A stretch of DNA of 6,043 nucleotides from Candidatus Nomurabacteria bacterium (GTDB lineage Bacteria > Patescibacteriota > Minisyncoccia > Phycocordibacterales > CSBR16-119), in contig SKGB01000030.1 in assembly GCA_007117675.1 (NCBI GenBank), forward strand, positions 1 to 6,043, given 5' to 3'. Shown here one piece after another: positions 5,581 to 6,043 of the stretch. The notes under the pieces are model-generated. The model had not been told where the DNA came from, made no database searches, and saw only the letters and a program-made list of their open reading frames with translations. Positions within the stretch are counted from its first letter, which is position 1, and each line of letters begins with the position of its first letter. The position numbers were made by a program, and so were the translations under genes.

Positions 5581-5938
5581 GAAAAAATATTTTGCAGATA
5601 ATATAGAAAAACTTACTGAAGAAAATACAGCGTTTCGAAAGGTTGTTCATACGGGGGCTTTTAGTCAATTGGTGCTTATGACCCTGAAACCTGGTGAAGA
5701 TATCGGAAGAGAGGTTCATGAAGGTCATGATCAATTTATTCGAATAGAAGGCGGGACTGCTCAGTTTTTTATTGACGGAGACGAGTTCGAGGGTGGCAAC
5801 GGCTTTGCTGTTGTTATTCCTTCTGGTGCTGATCATAACGTTACAAATATTGGAGATGACGAGGTTAAGTTGTATACCATCTATTCACCGGCAGAACACC
5901 CTGAAGAAACCTTACAAGAAACAAAACCTAACTCATAA
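5579..5938 (+). CDS. Small single-domain cupin protein (cupin_2 type)
   Basis: The protein has 119 residues and folds as one beta-barrel cupin. Cupin motif 2 is a complete match: Gly75, Pro81, Gly83, His86, Asn90 (G-x5-P-x-G-x2-H-x3-N). Motif 1 is modified: Gly43, His47, His50 and Gln52 in GREVHEGHDQFIRIEGG, then Glu57, so the probable metal ligands are His47, Gln52 or His50, Glu57 and His86. Hydrophobic strands such as FSQLVLMTLKPG precede it, and LYTIYSPAEHP closes the barrel. It resembles the widespread stand-alone cupins often labelled mannose-6-phosphate isomerase-like, but nothing here shows that activity, and the substrate is unknown. No signal peptide is visible, so it is presumably cytoplasmic. 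It is a single-gene unit with its own promoter and terminator and no functional link to its neighbours. The ATG at 5579 lacks a Shine-Dalgarno site, and no better start exists. Confidence 0.9.
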   Translation: MKKYFADNIEKLTEENTAFRKVVHTGAFSQLVLMTLKPGEDIGREVHEGHDQFIRIEGGTAQFFIDGDEFEGGNGFAVVIPSGADHNVTNIGDDEVKLYTIYSPAEHPEETLQETKPNS

Positions 5939-5968
5939 AAAAAACCGCTGCATTACGCAGCGGCTTTT
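5937..5968. terminator. Bidirectional terminator after the cupin gene
   Basis: CCGCTGC (5945-5951) pairs with GCAGCGG (5957-5963) around an ATTAC loop; this is the most GC-rich hairpin in the window. On the + strand a C and then four T follow the stem. On the minus strand the stem is followed directly by eight T (complement of the A-run 5937-5944), a better U-tract. The A-run begins inside the cupin stop codon. The stronger minus-side signal suggests that a convergent gene from the right also ends here. Confidence 0.9.
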
Positions 5969-6007
5969 ATTATCATTTCCGTATCATTAACAGAAAGATA
6001 ACATACA

Positions 6008-6043
6008 TTAAAATCCTAGGGGTGGATTTGTACAACGGGTTGG
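6008..6043 (-). other. Possible C-terminal tail of a minus-strand gene running off the right edge
   Basis: On the minus strand, one frame is open from the window edge to a TAA at 6010-6008 and would encode PTRCTNPPLGF at its C-terminus. The bidirectional terminator would lie about 40 bases beyond this stop, as expected for a convergent gene. The segment is far too short to identify and an open frame of 11 codons occurs easily by chance. Another minus-strand frame is open from the edge to TAG at 6019-6017. Confidence 0.2.

Noticed and set aside
5772..5990. 72-codon + strand frame overlapping the cupin gene
   Set aside because: It runs out of phase with the cupin and straight through the terminator, and its translation has no domain character.
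6015..6043. tRNA gene at the right edge (GGGGTGG looked like an acceptor arm)
   Set aside because: No T at position 8, no paired D arm in the bases available, and the reverse strand gives no paired T arm either.
1..6043. CRISPR arrays, insertion sequences, toxin-antitoxin or defence modules
   Set aside because: I saw no regularly spaced repeats, transposase motifs, terminal inverted repeats or effector-like proteins on either strand.

Overview
The window reads as chromosomal DNA of an AT-rich bacterium with compact gene spacing and every gene on the + strand. My best guess is a Patescibacteria (Candidate Phyla Radiation) member, Parcubacteria-like. The grounds are indirect: short proteins, almost no Shine-Dalgarno sequences, and a DEAD-box helicase whose basic N-terminal tail followed by a YVPKHLFSDF segment resembles helicases I associate with that group. 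This placement is inference. All seven stop codons are TAA, and all genes read through normally with the standard code.

Bases 1-3182 hold the 3' end of an F1Fo ATP synthase operon in canonical order: the C-terminus of alpha (atpA, cut by the left edge), gamma (atpG), beta (atpD) and epsilon (atpC). The genes are 12-14 bases apart with no ribosome binding site between them. The operon ends in a perfect 40-base palindromic terminator that includes the atpC stop codon. The F1 delta and Fo genes would lie upstream, outside the window.

Bases 3183-5501 hold two independently promoted genes. The first encodes a single-pass membrane-anchored protein with a C-terminal META (HslJ-like) domain; its promoter sits so close to the start that the mRNA is probably leaderless or nearly so. 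The second encodes a DEAD-box RNA helicase. It has a near-consensus promoter and a leader of about 127 bases with alternative hairpins and a small upstream ORF that overlaps the helicase start codon. It is followed by two terminators in a row.

Bases 5502-5968 hold a small cupin-fold gene with an extended -10 promoter, a 9-bp inverted repeat linking the -10 region to the start codon, and a terminator that looks bidirectional. The last 75 bases have no assignable gene, though the terminator layout suggests a convergent minus-strand gene beyond the right edge.

The genes appear to be ordinary housekeeping functions: energy conversion, an envelope protein, RNA remodelling and a metal-binding small protein. 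I see no mobile element, CRISPR array, toxin-antitoxin pair or defence system. The most unusual material is regulatory: the helicase leader, the stop-overlapping terminators with shared arms, and the widespread lack of Shine-Dalgarno sites.
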